From an uncultured Bacteroidales bacterium (GTDB taxonomy: Bacteria; Bacteroidota; Bacteroidia; Bacteroidales; FEN-979): DNA of 32,509 nucleotides. Location of the stretch: positions 1 through 32,509 of the forward strand of contig CAIWTA010000297.1 in assembly GCA_903915465.1 (NCBI GenBank), given 5' to 3'. The notes under the pieces were generated by a model. The model saw only the letters and a list, made by a program, of their open reading frames with translations, was not told where the DNA came from and did no database searches. Positions 16,862-25,590 of this stretch are shown piece after piece. Each line of letters begins with the position of its first letter. Positions within the stretch are counted from its first letter, which is position 1. A program made the position numbers and the translations under genes.

Positions 16862-18406
16862 ATGAAAACAGCACACATAAGATTCCTGATCACGATCATG
16901 TCAGTGATAACCTTGACCCTGGCCGCTATGGCCCAGCCCGGAACGCTTGATCCTTCGTTCAACGGAACGGGGTATACGACTCACTCCTTCAACAATACCT
17001 GGAACTATCCGATGGCCCTGTGCATAACGCCGGAGGGTAAAATTCTTTCCGGGGGATATAAGTGTGATACAACGCAACATCCCAATGTTCAAAGCCTGAT
17101 GATCTTAGGTTATAATTCCGACGGCTCTCCAGACCTGGGATTCGGAGTCAACGGGATTGTCGTTACTGATTACTCAAGCTCGATTCTTGATCTTGCAGTT
17201 CAGTCTGACGGGAAGATCCTGGTTGCAGGTCAAAGCAAAACCGGGTCCCAGGCCAGAGGCAGTTTTACCTTGTTCCGCCTGAATCCCGATGGCACTTTTG
17301 ACAACAGCTTCGGGCAGGGAGGGATCGTTCAGGACACCCTGGGCAGCTGGTCAGGCGCAATAACTGTTTTACCCGATAACAGGATCCTTGCGGCAGGTGT
17401 GGGGTATACTACCGGCAGCCCGAAATATGCGTTCTACATGCTGGCAAGGCACAATTCCGATGGAACTCCCGACACAACATTCAGCAATTCAGGGTTCATC
17501 ACAACTCAAATCCCAAACTGTACAGCAGCATACACTTTAGGGCTGGTACTGCAGCCCGACGGAAAGATCCTGCTGGGGGATGAGGTTAAGATCGGAAGAT
17601 ATTGCCAATCCATGGTACGTTACAACCCCGATGGATCACTGGATACCGGATTCGGGGTTAATGGGATGGTGGTCGATTCGGCAGGGATCAGAAACGGCTT
17701 ATATAAACTCGCTGTGCAATCAAACGGGAAGATTCTTGTTCCCGGTTATGTCTATTTAACGGATCTCATGCACCCTCAATATTCGCTTTTCAGGTATAAT
17801 TCGGATGGAAGCCGGGACTCCACTTTTTATGACGGGGGACATTATTTTGGCGAAGAGGGGGCGGGTTATGATATCACGATACAGCAGGACGGCAAAATAC
17901 TGACATGCGGAAACCGCAGGAACGATTCAACCATCAAGAGAGGGATTGTCAAGCGTTACCTGGCTTCTGGCGATCCGGACCCCGGTTTCGGGATCAACGG
18001 AACAGCGGATTTAGATATTGAGAAACCCGGCGGGATGATCAGGATTACCCTTGCCCCCAACGGTAAGATTGTCACCACCGGCTACTGCAACGAAGTGATC
18101 ACTCCTTTGTGGAGAAATACCTTAACCGTGCGCCTCAACTCCTTCGGCGTTGGGATAAGCGATGATGGAACCAACAAAACAGTGAACATCAGTCCAAATC
18201 CTTTCCGGGAGAAGATACTTGTTGAAGGGCCAGGCCTGAAAGGAAGCGCAATCACTGTTACTTCCATGGATGGTCGGCTGGTTGCCAGGTTCAAATCAGG
18301 ATCTGACAGGGAATCCATCAACCTCAACTGGCTGCAACCGGGAATGTACCTGCTCAACGTACAGTCGGAAAGTTCATCATTTAATAGTTGCATCATCAAA
18401 CGCTGA
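16862..18406 (+). CDS. Secreted delta-60 repeat protein with T9SS sorting domain
   Basis: A 514-residue exported protein: signal peptide 1-24, then seven delta-60-type repeats marked by (L/P)D-x-x-F-x-x-x-G and VQSDGKILVAG-like phrases spaced at about 50-60 residues, predicted to form a beta-propeller. The last 75 residues are a T9SS type A sorting domain (ISPNPFREKILVEGPG ... LQPGMYLLNVQS). It is a probable surface or secreted protein of unknown binding target. AGGAGGGG lies about 27 bp before the start, further than usual for a ribosome site. GC is somewhat higher than in the intergenic surroundings. Confidence 0.85.
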   Translation: MKTAHIRFLITIMSVITLTLAAMAQPGTLDPSFNGTGYTTHSFNNTWNYPMALCITPEGKILSGGYKCDTTQHPNVQSLMILGYNSDGSPDLGFGVNGIVVTDYSSSILDLAVQSDGKILVAGQSKTGSQARGSFTLFRLNPDGTFDNSFGQGGIVQDTLGSWSGAITVLPDNRILAAGVGYTTGSPKYAFYMLARHNSDGTPDTTFSNSGFITTQIPNCTAAYTLGLVLQPDGKILLGDEVKIGRYCQSMVRYNPDGSLDTGFGVNGMVVDSAGIRNGLYKLAVQSNGKILVPGYVYLTDLMHPQYSLFRYNSDGSRDSTFYDGGHYFGEEGAGYDITIQQDGKILTCGNRRNDSTIKRGIVKRYLASGDPDPGFGINGTADLDIEKPGGMIRITLAPNGKIVTTGYCNEVITPLWRNTLTVRLNSFGVGISDDGTNKTVNISPNPFREKILVEGPGLKGSAITVTSMDGRLVARFKSGSDRESINLNWLQPGMYLLNVQSESSSFNSCIIKR

Positions 18407-18485
18407 ATAGTATCCAGGATTATTAAATTTACAGAAAAATAATTAATCATTCCACCACCCTAAAGTTGACCAAAACTGTAATTCC

Positions 18486-18771
18486 ATGAATGCAGCCCAT
18501 TTACTCTGATGGTCAACCATATATCAATCGTTGGACTTGGGTTTGCCATCCTTCTCAATTTCCTTGCCATTTTCAGGGAAAGTCCTGAACTTAAAAACCT
18601 TCCTGCTGGGTTTATATTCTGATCGGATAACTATCTTTTTTAGCTATACTTACTGGTGATGGTACTGCTGAAATCGTCAAAACCAATCCCAGGATCAGTA
18701 ACGACGTTATTGAATACCACGAAACCTGGGGGTATGTTTTCTTATACGGGCTTGCTGCATTTTTCCAGTAA
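18486..18771 (+). pseudogene. Frameshifted small integral membrane protein (DUF2231-like)
   Basis: Three plus-strand frames in series read like one membrane protein: MNAAHL (stop), then from 18509 MVNHISIVGLGFAILLNFLA plus IFRESPELKNLP, then after a stop near 18617 a shifted frame SFLAILTGDGTAEIVKTN ... DVIEYHETWGYVFLYGLAAF to TAA 18769-18771. The pattern N-H-x-x-I-V-G, TG-x-G-x-E-x-V, and EYHE-W-G is typical of small four-helix membrane proteins of the DUF2231-like kind. At least two frame breaks and a lost last helix make it a pseudogene unless the sequence contains errors. Confidence 0.55.
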
Positions 18772-18845
18772 GTCTATATCAGCATCGGCAAAGGTTGATC
18801 AAAGCTTCCGGTGAATTGGAAGCTATTGTACTCCCTCCGTAAAAT

Positions 18846-18888
18846 AACCCGGTATTCCCACAATTATGGGAGCCAATCCATGGCCGGG
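18846..18888 (-). terminator. Hairpin, possible terminator of the cyclase gene
   Basis: Nested arms ACCCGG (18846-18851)/CCGGGT (18883-18888) and TCCCA (18855-18859)/TGGGA (18866-18870). On the minus strand it is followed by TATTTTA and lies 45 bp beyond the cyclase stop. The T tract is short. Confidence 0.35.
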
Positions 18889-18933
18889 TAATCAATTTAT
18901 CTGTCACTTTTTCAATATGCAGTTAATGATTTG

Positions 18934-19623
18934 TTACCTCTTGTCAGCCGGTTTTCGGTTAATCATAGCAACTGCCCTGACCGGTGAACCATCCGCATTT
19001 TCAATCTTCAGTGGGAAGCATTGAAACGTAAAGGTATGGTTTGGAAGCTTATCCAGATTAGCCAGGTTCTCCATCAATAATATCTCTTTCCCCAATAGAA
19101 TATGATGGTTTGGCAGGTTTCCCTCTGTGACAATATCTGCCGGGATAATTCTGTCAATGGAGAAAGCATCGATGCCAACGCCTTTAAGTATGAATCCTGC
19201 AAGCCATGTTGCGGCTTCTCTGGTAGGGACAGGGCAATCGTCAAAATAGTCCTTGGTTTTCCATTTGTCCTGCCAGCCGGTATAAAAGAGAACGTAGTCA
19301 ACCATTGTTATTTTATCTTCAAATGTTTGAAGGTATTCCAGGGTGATTTCATTCTTGCCCTGACAAGGTATCACAATTGCGCTGCCAGTAAATTTGTCAA
19401 GCGGGAACTTATCAAGTGATTTTGCATTTTTAAGTATGTGGGATGGGGCATCAATATGGGTTCCTGCGTGGGAAGCCATCGTCATTTTAAGCTCGGTAAA
19501 GCCGTCTTTTTCAACCGTATTTGAAACTTCAAATGTAGGAACGAGAGTATCGGGGTAAACCGTTATATTCTCGTTTAGAAGCTGGGTAAGGTCGATTATT
19601 TCTTTCTGCATGGGGTTTTTCAT
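18934..19623 (-). CDS. Cyclase family protein (kynurenine formamidase-like metal hydrolase)
   Basis: A 229-residue protein of the cyclase/KynB fold. The metal-binding signature HxGTHxDxxxH is complete: H52, H56, D58, H62 (HAGTHIDAPSH). The N-terminal IIDLTQLLNENITVYP and the mid-protein GVGIDAFSID and LPNHHILL phrases also fit. Family members hydrolyse N-formylkynurenine, isatin or related amides, but there are no tryptophan-degradation genes nearby, so substrate is open. Cytoplasmic; no leader. ATG 19623 or the ATG four codons later (19611) may be the start. It lies downstream of HU but is separated from it by a terminator. Confidence 0.85.
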   Translation of the reverse strand: MKNPMQKEIIDLTQLLNENITVYPDTLVPTFEVSNTVEKDGFTELKMTMASHAGTHIDAPSHILKNAKSLDKFPLDKFTGSAIVIPCQGKNEITLEYLQTFEDKITMVDYVLFYTGWQDKWKTKDYFDDCPVPTREAATWLAGFILKGVGIDAFSIDRIIPADIVTEGNLPNHHILLGKEILLMENLANLDKLPNHTFTFQCFPLKIENADGSPVRAVAMINRKPADKR

Positions 19624-19708
19624 TCAAAAATAAAGTGACTACAATGGTAATGCTGTTTGTTATATTAAAAAGACGAGGCCATAATCTGTCAAGTGTATAC
19701 AAATAGAA

Positions 19709-19731
19709 ATGCCGCTTTTTTAGGGCGGCAT
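19709..19731 (-). terminator. Terminator of the HU gene
   Basis: Stem ATGCCGC/GCGGCAT with a 9-nt loop. On the minus strand it is followed by TTCTATTTG, and on the plus strand by a T-rich run, so it could act both ways. It lies 25 bp after the HU stop. Confidence 0.7.
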
Positions 19732-19755
19732 CATTTTTTAATAAGATGTAGAGTC

Positions 19756-20028
19756 TTACTTGACTTTTTTTGAAAGCTCTGCGCCAGCTTTAAACTTTAC
19801 AACTTTTTTAGCAGCAATTTTGATTTCTTTACCAGTCTGGGGATTCCGTCCCTTACGGGCAGCTCTTTTGGAAACTGAGAAAGAACCAAAACCCACCAGG
19901 GCAACTCTTTCGCCTTTGCCTAAAGCTTTTGATGTGGAGGTTATTACTGCTTCCAGCGCCCTTTTGGCTTCAGCTTTGGTCATTTTTGCATCTTTTGCTA
20001 CTGCTTCAATTAATTGAGCCTTGTTCAT
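19756..20028 (-). CDS. HU family DNA-binding protein
   Basis: A 90-residue nucleoid protein of the HU/IHF family with the standard length. It starts [20 protein letters not shown] and carries the DNA-wrapping signature [20 protein letters not shown] with the arm-tip proline of RNPQTG, ending in a lysine-rich tail. It binds DNA as a dimer and bends it. It has its own promoter (20071-20101) and terminator, so it is a single-gene unit. Confidence 0.95.
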   Translation of the reverse strand: MNKAQLIEAVAKDAKMTKAEAKRALEAVITSTSKALGKGERVALVGFGSFSVSKRAARKGRNPQTGKEIKIAAKKVVKFKAGAELSKKVK

Positions 20029-20070
20029 TTTTTTTAAAGTTTAAGTTAATCCTGTTAATATGAATTCCGG

Positions 20071-20101
20071 CAAAGATAAGATGTCAGAAAAAAAAGTCAA
20101 G
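20071..20101 (-). promoter_or_regulatory. Promoter of the HU gene
   Basis: On the minus strand CTTG (20101-20098), 19 bases, TATCTTTG (20078-20071). The -7 box is exact and the -33 box matches at three of four bases. The leader would be about 36 nt. Confidence 0.65.
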
Positions 20102-20307
20102 AGATTTGTCCCCAAAACCACCCAAACTGTTAACAAATCGAATGATTTGTTAATATCTCCACTCTCAAAACGGCGAAACGCCAAAGGTTTTAGGAAATAT
20201 CCTTTTATTGTATCTCTGAAAATCCTATCTATTCCTGACATTTCGTCAAACAGCAAAAAACTTCCAAATGGATAAATCTGTTGAAGAGTGGACTGTAAAA
20301 CTTTCAG

Positions 20308-21060
20308 TTAATGGGTTTGTGTCCACCATTCCATATTTTTAAATGTTATCTTATTGTTTCCCTGATCGGATGAGACAAAAACACTCAGGGTGGAACAATA
20401 ACTCATAGTAGCATGGCCTATCAGGGAAACAGAATAGGATTTGCCTGCAACTGGCAGGTAAACCTCAATATACTGAACATCCGCCATTGCAAGAGTACCG
20501 TAATCGCGAATTAGTTCAAATTCCAGGGTTGATCCTGTTTTGTCTGAGGATATATTGCAGGTGAAAATTGTTGTTGCTATGCAGTTAGGCGACAATTTGT
20601 ATTGTATCGTTCCGTCGGATGGGACGGCCCAACCGTTCCCCGAAAAAGCACCGGGGATAATAATCTGATATTGATTTTCAAAACCTGGTAAAATCAATGT
20701 CAAATCGCTTGTTGAAGGAGGTTGAGTGTCATAGCTGGCATATGATTCATTAGTAAACCGTAACCATTCTGAGCCGGACCAGTAATAGTATCCCGGTGTC
20801 ACATTACTCGGAAAAATTCCGGCAGTGGCCGTGTTATAGACCAGCAGGCTGGCTGCAGGATCGGTTATAGGCGAACCGCTGATGGTGGTTGTCAGTGCCA
20901 CCCTGGGAGGCAACATCCCTTTTGAGGCTGATTTAACATCGAGTATGGCCGAAGTATTCGGCAAACTGCCATCATCGTTAATACTTACCGATTGTCCGAT
21001 GATCACGCCTTGCATGACGAGTATCAAAGATATTATCAGGAATAATTTCAGGGTTTTCAT
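20308..21060 (-). CDS. Exported surface protein of the ILDVKSxxKGxLPPR type
   Basis: A 250-residue protein with a signal peptide (1-23, MKTLKLFLIISLILVMQG...). The mature N-terminus has the phrase VSINDDGSLPNTSAILDVKS, then SKGMLPPRVALT and later VTPGYYYWSGSEWLRF, a module common at the start of Bacteroidota surface or adhesin-like proteins, often with repeats or phage-tail-like ends. The C-terminal half is beta-rich with no known domain. No T9SS domain is present. It is monocistronic with a -7 box 20 bp upstream. Function unknown. Confidence 0.65.
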   Translation of the reverse strand: MKTLKLFLIISLILVMQGVIIGQSVSINDDGSLPNTSAILDVKSASKGMLPPRVALTTTISGSPITDPAASLLVYNTATAGIFPSNVTPGYYYWSGSEWLRFTNESYASYDTQPPSTSDLTLILPGFENQYQIIIPGAFSGNGWAVPSDGTIQYKLSPNCIATTIFTCNISSDKTGSTLEFELIRDYGTLAMADVQYIEVYLPVAGKSYSVSLIGHATMSYCSTLSVFVSSDQGNNKITFKNMEWWTQTH

Positions 21061-21079
21061 ACCAATGCTTTTTGTGTTT

Positions 21080-21087
21080 CAAAGATA
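21080..21087 (-). promoter_or_regulatory. Candidate -7 element for the surface protein gene
   Basis: TATCTTTG on the minus strand, 20 bp before ATG 21060. It is the same octamer as upstream of HU and of the lipoprotein at 14959. No -33 box was found. Confidence 0.4.
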
Positions 21088-21205
21088 AAGATAATCAAAG
21101 GAAATATTGAGTGTCACCTTTGTTAGAAAAAACTCTGTGTTAACCCCTTATAAGGTGGACGCTTTTTCAAAAAAGATAGTCCAACATATCCTGCCGGATG
21201 CTGTT

Positions 21206-21361
21206 CTATTGTTTATCAACAGTGCATTTTATTCCCACCAACTGGCATATCCTTAATATGGCGATAACTGCGATATCCGTGGATTGTTTCTGTGAGTTGT
21301 CAGAATGCATCGAAACAACCGTTATTTGAGTTAAGGATTTTTCAAGAGAGTCAACCTGCAT
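21206..21361 (-). CDS. Possible small ORF behind the isochorismatase gene
   Basis: A 51-codon frame starting MQVDSLEKSLTQITVV and ending LVGIKCTVDKQ, in the same frame as and 33 bp after the isochorismatase stop. Composition is protein-like, with an amphipathic start and hydrophobic AVIAILRICQL. It may be a small protein or a remnant; no family recognised and no ribosome site. The rest of 21061-21394 shows nothing else. Confidence 0.25.
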   Translation of the reverse strand: MQVDSLEKSLTQITVVSMHSDNSQKQSTDIAVIAILRICQLVGIKCTVDKQ

Positions 21362-21394
21362 GGATACTTTGTATGTCTGATTAGTGAATTCCCC

Positions 21395-21988
21395 TCATTT
21401 CCCTGCATTTTCGATTATCAGCTGCACCACATCGTATGTAACAGCATCAAACATCTGTTCCACATTCCTGGTGTACTCAGCGTTATGGCTTATGATGGCA
21501 TTTTTCACCATGAACGCCTTGTAATCGAAGTTCTGAGCTCCGTTCCAGGTGGCGAGTACACATCCGACCGCGCTCAGTCCGCATAAGAAGAGCGTGTTGC
21601 TCCCTGTGGCTTTTATCACTTTGTCTAAGTCTGTCTTGTTAAAGCCATCGCCGTAAGTTTTTAGCACCTTCGGATCAGATGGCAGGATCTTCACCGTTTC
21701 AGGAAATTCAAACCCTTCGGTGCCCGGTACAACCCCGTATTCCTCGCTGGTATGGTAGACCCGGATGACTGGATAACCGTGCTTGCGGAAAAGGTCGATC
21801 AGCGAGTTGATGTACTCCATGGCCATCTCCTTATCTGCAGACATCATAGGCAGAAAAGCTTTCTGGATGTCGATCACAAGCAGGGCGGGTTTGATTGGTT
21901 CTTTTGGTTTTTCGGTTTTATCCTGGGCGAAGGATGGAATTGAAATACTTATCAGCAGGATTGCAATGAGTGTGGTTACCTTTTTCAT
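21395..21988 (-). CDS. Exported isochorismatase-like cysteine hydrolase
   Basis: A 197-residue protein with a signal peptide (MKKVTTLIAILLISISIPSF, cut near A21) followed by an isochorismatase-fold hydrolase. The catalytic triad is visible: D40 in LLVIDIQ, K110 in VLKTYGDGF and C143 in GLSAVGCVLATW. Relatives are nicotinamidases, ureidoacrylate hydrolases and other amidases, normally cytoplasmic, so the leader is notable. GTG 22021 would add 11 residues before the signal peptide; ATG 21988 is preferred, with a TACATTTG -7 box at 22024-22031. Substrate unknown. Confidence 0.85.
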   Translation of the reverse strand: MKKVTTLIAILLISISIPSFAQDKTEKPKEPIKPALLVIDIQKAFLPMMSADKEMAMEYINSLIDLFRKHGYPVIRVYHTSEEYGVVPGTEGFEFPETVKILPSDPKVLKTYGDGFNKTDLDKVIKATGSNTLFLCGLSAVGCVLATWNGAQNFDYKAFMVKNAIISHNAEYTRNVEQMFDAVTYDVVQLIIENAGK

Positions 21989-22023
21989 GGCAATTACGTT
22001 TTGGTTGATTTGGTTACACACTT

Positions 22024-22031
22024 CAAATGTA
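22024..22031 (-). promoter_or_regulatory. Candidate -7 element for the isochorismatase-like gene
   Basis: TACATTTG on the minus strand fits TAnnTTTG, 36 bp before ATG 21988. No -33 partner. Confidence 0.35.
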
Positions 22032-22151
22032 CCGAATTCCTCTTATTATCTTTTTACACATAAGGAATAAATTGATTTCATCTTTGTTCTTCTTCGTGTG
22101 ATTAGTTTTTTGATATCTGCGAAAAAAGACAGATTGCCTCCAAGCTTGTTT

Positions 22152-23315
22152 TTATTTTAGTACTTCAATCCCAAGAAGCAGGCATACAAACCGCAATAAC
22201 TTTTTACAATCACCTGGTAAAATGAGGTGGTGGTTGCCAAGCGGACTTTGTCTTAGCAATTGCAATTCATCTTGAGTGAGTTTCACTTCAATTTGTGTAC
22301 GACAGGCGGTGCTTGATTTTGGCCGGCCCTTAATGTTTGCGGATGCAATAAACGCTTTGCTGAGCTTATTATCAAAGCGAAAGATCGTTATTAAATCCTG
22401 TTTAAAAACACCTTCTATGGCAGTGCCTTTCCCTGTTTCAAAGTGTGTCGTTACCGAGAACCCGGAAACCAAACCAGGAGCAATAGTACAATGTGAAAAC
22501 ATACAGACTTCATCGGTAACTTTGTTGATATTCGCAATCCAGGGAATGGCTCCTGTTAGTTCTTTACAGAGCATCATGCCAATAATTGCCGTAAGGTCAC
22601 CTTCGCAACCTGCCGGAAATCCATCGTTATTGAATTTTGCCAGCGGTAAACACGCCGTAACACCGTCTTTTTGTACCATCGGAAAACATTCGACCGTGAT
22701 AGCGTCCAAGTTCCATTTTTGAATAGTGACTGACAACAGTTCGCTTACTTTTGCAGTTTCATTGAGGTCAATATGCGTTTCACCCTGAAAATAATCAAGA
22801 AATGCATCAGAGGCTTTACATTCAGAAAAATGAGCCAATTCACTCCAGGGAATTACGATTAATTCTATTCCGAATTTCTCTTTTAATAAACCGGCAGGAA
22901 TATCTGAAGAAATCAGCCAATCCGAAACCTGTCCGATCAGCCCAAGCCTTTTCCCATTTAAGCTGTTCAACGCCTGTTTTACGGTATTGAAGTCGCTGAG
23001 AAGTTCTGTCGTTGCGGATTCTTCTTCATCTAAAAGCATAGATGGTATATTCATATCGTTTAAATATGCCTTGACTTCCGTAGCAGAAGCGTATGAATTG
23101 TCGTGACGGGATCCGATAAGTAAATAGAAATTTCCCGCCGAAACCTGGGTCTTTGCAGCCAGTTCGGAACCACCGGAAAGAAAAAAAAGGAGATCGGGAT
23201 TGCTTTCAGTCAGCTTAAATTTTTCCCGGGAAATTAGTTTTTCAATCCGGTCACCCACATTTTCAAACAGAGAATCCGGCGCATCCTGAAATGCTAACAG
23301 TTTTATTTTTAGCAT
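22152..23315 (-). CDS. L-fucose/L-arabinose isomerase-like protein
   Basis: A 387-residue protein with the two-part architecture of FucI/AraA-like isomerases. The N-terminal half is Rossmann-like (SLNGKRLGLIGQVSDW is a typical middle phrase). The C-terminal half carries the conserved pieces AITVECFPM, AGCEGDLTA, MFSHCTIAPG and LGNHHLILPGDCKKLL. Glu, Asp and His in these segments are the likely metal and proton-transfer residues. True L-fucose isomerases are longer (about 590 aa), so this is a shorter family member of uncertain sugar. An in-frame TTG at 23345 is rejected in favour of ATG 23315. No other sugar genes are adjacent. Confidence 0.8.
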   Translation of the reverse strand: MLKIKLLAFQDAPDSLFENVGDRIEKLISREKFKLTESNPDLLFFLSGGSELAAKTQVSAGNFYLLIGSRHDNSYASATEVKAYLNDMNIPSMLLDEEESATTELLSDFNTVKQALNSLNGKRLGLIGQVSDWLISSDIPAGLLKEKFGIELIVIPWSELAHFSECKASDAFLDYFQGETHIDLNETAKVSELLSVTIQKWNLDAITVECFPMVQKDGVTACLPLAKFNNDGFPAGCEGDLTAIIGMMLCKELTGAIPWIANINKVTDEVCMFSHCTIAPGLVSGFSVTTHFETGKGTAIEGVFKQDLITIFRFDNKLSKAFIASANIKGRPKSSTACRTQIEVKLTQDELQLLRQSPLGNHHLILPGDCKKLLRFVCLLLGIEVLK

Positions 23316-23416
23316 GTTATTAATTTTGAATATTATGATTCGCAAATAAAAGGAATGTTTGATTTCAGATGGCAGATGTATTTGATCATTTTCCGACTTA
23401 TTGATATCATCCCCGA

Positions 23417-23695
23417 TTATGGGTTTGTTTTAGTTAAGTTTTTTAAATTCGAATTGGGAGTTAAATACAATTCTAATTCAGCGTTTGAAATTTCTATAAT
23501 AATAGTTATTGAGATGTTGCCACCTTTTAGTTTGTAGAAGTATGCTCCACAAAGAGAAGTATCGGATGTTCCTGCAGTTATTTCAAACCAAACAGGCAAA
23601 TTATCTGCAATATAACCTTCATACGATTATGATTTAAGAATATTAGAATAACCGATAGCCATAAAAAACACAAAGAGGAAAGATTTGTTTTTCAT
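23417..23695 (-). pseudogene. Small exported protein broken by an in-frame TAA
   Basis: From ATG 23695 the minus strand reads MKNKSFLFVFFMAIGYSNIL (a signal peptide), KS, then TAA, and continues in the same frame with SYEGYIADNLPVWFEITAGT ... SLCGAYFYKLKGGNISI to a stop at 23417. Everything lies in one frame, so a single nonsense change (codon 23) separates leader and body. The body is like small Bacteroidota exported proteins with YxGxI...PVxFEI...GxYFYxxxG. The end looks short, so it may be decayed further. The remaining 23700-23841 holds nothing recognisable. Confidence 0.6.
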
Positions 23696-23841
23696 TAAGC
23701 TGTCTTAGATCTGTTTAAAATTATCAATGCTTTTCTATTATTTTTTTTGCGTTTACTTGTCAACTCGCTATTAATTTCGAAGCTGAAATGAGATAGTCAG
23801 ATCCAAAAATAGCAGCAAAAACAACAAGTAAAAAGAGAGAG

Positions 23842-24645
23842 CTACCTCTTCGTCAGGCTCAGACGATAGTACTGCCATGAGGTGTACACAGCTTTAACCG
23901 TGACCCGAGAGCTGGTATCTACGACGAATTCGCTCAACCCTATTGGGTGCTGAGGATTTGCCCAGTCGTAGGTATAGCCCAGACGGGTCCATGGAAAAGC
24001 ATTGGTTGTTGAGGTGTCGTACTTACTTTTAATCTCATTCAGGAACCACGCCCTGTGTTTCTGGGTGACGGTTGAGGGGAAAAAGAGATCGGCTTCATGA
24101 TCGGTGATCTCCGGATCGGGTGTAGGGCGGAAGATGTTTTTCGGGTAAACCCAAAATTCAACGAAACAATCATTCTGGCTGTCGGGCGGCATTCCCAGCA
24201 CTTGGGCAATCCGCAGGTGTAGCGATGATTGGCCTGCAAAACTGTTTTTTTTCAGAAAAGCAGACATCTCGGGAGAGGTGGTTATCCACGCCATATGTGC
24301 CTGACTATTGCTCGTTTTGAAAGTTTTTCCCACCGGCCAGTACTGCACGGAACTCTTACTCATCCACGATACCACCAGGAGGCGCATCCTTCCCGCCGAA
24401 TCGGCCACCCAGGTTAGATTTCCCTGTCCGGCTAAACTATCGCCGTAATAGTTTACAGCCACCAGACTCCGGTAAATCTCCCAGGGTTCAGCGGTTTTGG
24501 CATCCATAACCGCAAGTTTGTATTGGTGTGTCAGTGTGGCCATATTCGACCCCGATGGTTCATAAGTTGTCTCCTTTTTGCTGCATCCCGCAAGGAGCAT
24601 CATCGAAACAACAAAAACAAAAAGTAACCTGCTAACTGTTTTCAT
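23842..24645 (-). CDS. Hypothetical lipoprotein
   Basis: A 267-residue lipoprotein: leader MKTVSRLLFVFVVSMMLLAG with lipobox LAGC (C21), then SKKE, a typical surface or outer-membrane start. The body is mixed alpha/beta with many aromatic residues (WISWM-like, WPVGKTF, EFWVYPKNIF) and ends in VKAVYTSWQYYRLSLTKR. I recognise no domain. No damage is visible. The neighbouring minus-strand gene upstream is also a lipoprotein; the 102-bp gap holds no clear promoter, so cotranscription is possible. Confidence 0.7.
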   Translation of the reverse strand: MKTVSRLLFVFVVSMMLLAGCSKKETTYEPSGSNMATLTHQYKLAVMDAKTAEPWEIYRSLVAVNYYGDSLAGQGNLTWVADSAGRMRLLVVSWMSKSSVQYWPVGKTFKTSNSQAHMAWITTSPEMSAFLKKNSFAGQSSLHLRIAQVLGMPPDSQNDCFVEFWVYPKNIFRPTPDPEITDHEADLFFPSTVTQKHRAWFLNEIKSKYDTSTTNAFPWTRLGYTYDWANPQHPIGLSEFVVDTSSRVTVKAVYTSWQYYRLSLTKR

Positions 24646-24747
24646 ATCCGGTATATTAAGTTTTCAAATCATTTAGCGTTTGTTTAAATTTTCATTTCAG
24701 GATATTACAGATTAAGACAATTACAATTTACGATCATACTTTTAAGG

Positions 24748-25563
24748 TTATTCAATTTTACCACATAGTGCCTGAGTGGTAAAAAAAGACGGCGGACCGG
24801 TGACTTTTTCCATCCGGAAGGTGTTGATCTGGCCATTTTCTCTTATGCCCGTCCAGAACATTGTGTTTCCATCTATCCTGATATTCCAGCATTCAAAAGC
24901 CTTGCCTTTTTCTCCGCCTATAAGGTCGTTGGTAAAATTGGATGCAAGGAAATCACCATAGAGGAAATAAGCACCTTCATTGTCCGGCTTATTGATCCAG
25001 TTGCCCCCACCATCCCGGTAATAGTAATCAAAATGTCCGTCTGCAAAATAATCCCAGTAATGATAGCTGGTATCGGCAGTGCCCTGTTTGGTTGATTTTC
25101 CGTACCAGGTTCCCACAAACTGCTTGGCCAGATTAGTAGCTACTTTCTTGCTGGTGTATGTCTTCTGATCAGGAAATTCCACATTGTCAATCATGAATTT
25201 ACTGACCGAATAGGTCAGTATTTGCTGATCTACATATAGGATTTTGAACTCAAAATGAAATCTGTTTCCAAGATCATTCAAGCCATTGATAATGATCTTG
25301 TCGCAATCAACGGCGTAAGTATATTTGTCGTTTTCAATCCAGGTTTTATTGTTATCGTCCACTTTAAAACCCGTGGCATAGGTCTCTACCCTGTCAGCCC
25401 TGAATCCAATGACAAATGAGGCATCGGTAAGAATCGCTTTATTGTCAATTTGCTTGTTGACCCAGGTCCCCAGAATTAACGTGGCATAATCTGGTTCATC
25501 GTCTTTCGTGCAACCCAAAAAGAGGATTGAAATGAGAATCACTCCAGTAAGTAGTCTATTCAT
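24748..25563 (-). CDS. Lipoprotein with two lipocalin-like units
   Basis: A 271-residue lipoprotein: leader MNRLLTGVILISILFLG with C18, then TKDDEPD. Two segments start with the lipocalin-like GTW motif: LILGTWVNKQ near residue 30 and QFVGTWYGKS near residue 150, each followed by beta-strand patterns (FRADRVETY, YFADGHFDYYY). This fits the lipocalin-like lipoproteins frequent in Bacteroidota, here probably as a tandem pair. Ligand unknown. The codons TTG GTG ATG in a row offer three starts; ATG 25563 gives the cleanest leader. A TATCTTTG box at 25686-25679 would put REP-like copy B in the 5' leader. Confidence 0.7.
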   Translation of the reverse strand: MNRLLTGVILISILFLGCTKDDEPDYATLILGTWVNKQIDNKAILTDASFVIGFRADRVETYATGFKVDDNNKTWIENDKYTYAVDCDKIIINGLNDLGNRFHFEFKILYVDQQILTYSVSKFMIDNVEFPDQKTYTSKKVATNLAKQFVGTWYGKSTKQGTADTSYHYWDYFADGHFDYYYRDGGGNWINKPDNEGAYFLYGDFLASNFTNDLIGGEKGKAFECWNIRIDGNTMFWTGIRENGQINTFRMEKVTGPPSFFTTQALCGKIE

Positions 25564-25590
25564 CACCAAAATGTTGATTTTATCTTTTAA

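Noticed and set aside
20060-20275. 71-codon plus-strand frame opposite the HU promoter
   Set aside because: It overlaps the promoter and leader of the HU gene, has no ribosome site and no family resemblance.
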